This document shows positions 5,143-5,492 of a DNA stretch of 5,492 bases, piece after piece; position 1 is the stretch's first letter, and every line of letters starts with the position of its first letter. The position numbers and the translations under genes are program-made. Source of the DNA: Bordetella parapertussis (lineage in GTDB: Bacteria; Pseudomonadota; Gammaproteobacteria; Burkholderiales; Burkholderiaceae_B); assembly GCA_945872285.1 (NCBI GenBank), contig CAMBZR010000125.1:1-5492 (forward strand), in the 5' to 3' direction. The notes under the pieces are model-generated. The model was given only the letters and a program-made list of their open reading frames with translations. It did no database searches and was not told the origin of the DNA.

Positions 5143-5492
5143 ATGAAATTAACCTTTGACTATATTGTCGTGGGCGCCGGTTCAGCCGGCTGTCTGGTGA
5201 CCAATCGCTTGATTCAAGCCGGGCACACAGTCTTGTTGCTTGAAGCGGGTGGTCCAGACAAAAACTTCTGGATTCATCTCCCGATTGGTTACTTCAAAAC
5301 CATGATGGATCCTCGGTTTTCAAGGCACTTTGATACCGAGCCAAGCGAGGGCACCGGGGGTCGAAATGTCACCTGGCCTCGTGGCCGAGTGTTGGGTGGG
5401 TCGTCTTCGATCAACGGTTTGATTTATATTCGCGGCCAGCACGACGATTACAACGACTGGGCCAAGCTTGGCGCGACGGGCTGGAACTATGA
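5143..5492 (+). CDS. GMC-family FAD-dependent alcohol dehydrogenase, N-terminus (partial)
   Basis: The ATG at 5143, with GGAG at 5133-5136 six bases upstream, opens a frame of 116 codons that runs off the window. The product starts MKLTFDYIVVGAGSAGC, the dinucleotide-binding loop GAGSAG at 11-16 followed by E34 (LLLEAGG), which binds the FAD ribose. RGRVLGGSSSINGLIYIRG (80-98) is GMC oxidoreductase signature 1, and WIHLPIGYF (43-51) is typical of the choline dehydrogenase-like branch. Complete members are about 530-560 residues and oxidise primary or secondary alcohols to carbonyls with electrons passed to the respiratory chain or a quinone. Examples include choline, polyethylene glycol and long-chain alcohol dehydrogenases. 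The catalytic C-terminal His-His/His-Asn pair is outside the window, so activity and substrate are unproven. It is divergent from the GldA-like operon and may share its control region. No signal peptide is seen. Confidence 0.92.
   Translation, partial: MKLTFDYIVVGAGSAGCLVTNRLIQAGHTVLLLEAGGPDKNFWIHLPIGYFKTMMDPRFSRHFDTEPSEGTGGRNVTWPRGRVLGGSSSINGLIYIRGQHDDYNDWAKLGATGWNY

Noticed and set aside
1..5492. CRISPR array, insertion sequence, tRNA, rRNA or defence system
   Set aside because: I saw no regularly spaced repeats, terminal inverted repeats with transposase, RNA-gene cores or defence-type domains; all genes are metabolic.

Overview
The window looks like part of a bacterial, probably proteobacterial, accessory catabolic region. 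The coding is dense, GC content is moderate, Shine-Dalgarno sites precede most starts, and every recognisable gene encodes an oxidoreductase or a CoA-linked enzyme. The organism cannot be fixed from sequence alone. A betaproteobacterium (Burkholderiales/Alcaligenaceae-like) is my best guess, based on protein flavour only.

Layout, left to right. (1) Bases 1-190 (+) are the last 62 codons of an NDP-forming acyl-CoA synthetase. (2) Bases 224-1012 (-) encode an enoyl-CoA hydratase/isomerase that converges on it. (3) Bases 1013-1410 are a divergent intergenic region with an AT-rich core, a candidate promoter for the hydratase and an inverted repeat that could be an operator. (4) Bases 1411-2181 and 2197-2934 (+) are two tandem short-chain dehydrogenases (SDRs) in an operon. 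(5) A compact hairpin at 2932-2957 separates them from a convergent third SDR and contains both stop codons. (6) Bases 2955-3767 (-) are that third SDR, and 3801-4898 (-) is a GldA-type metal-dependent polyol/alcohol dehydrogenase with a TTG start. These two form a minus-strand operon. (7) Bases 4899-5142 are a second divergent control region. (8) Bases 5143-5492 (+) are the N-terminal third or less of a GMC-family FAD alcohol dehydrogenase (choline dehydrogenase-like), cut by the window edge.

Working model (inference): the genes handle an alcohol or polyol. The GMC flavoenzyme, the GldA-like enzyme and the SDRs would perform successive alcohol/carbonyl oxidations. The acyl-CoA synthetase would activate a resulting acid and the crotonase would hydrate (or isomerise) an enoyl-CoA. 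The substrate is not visible in the sequence. No mobile element, CRISPR array, tRNA or rRNA is seen. The points most worth a second look are the hairpin sharing two stop codons, the SDR lacking the NNAG motif, the changed metal/substrate-loop residues in the GldA-like enzyme, and the unexplained enzyme combination.
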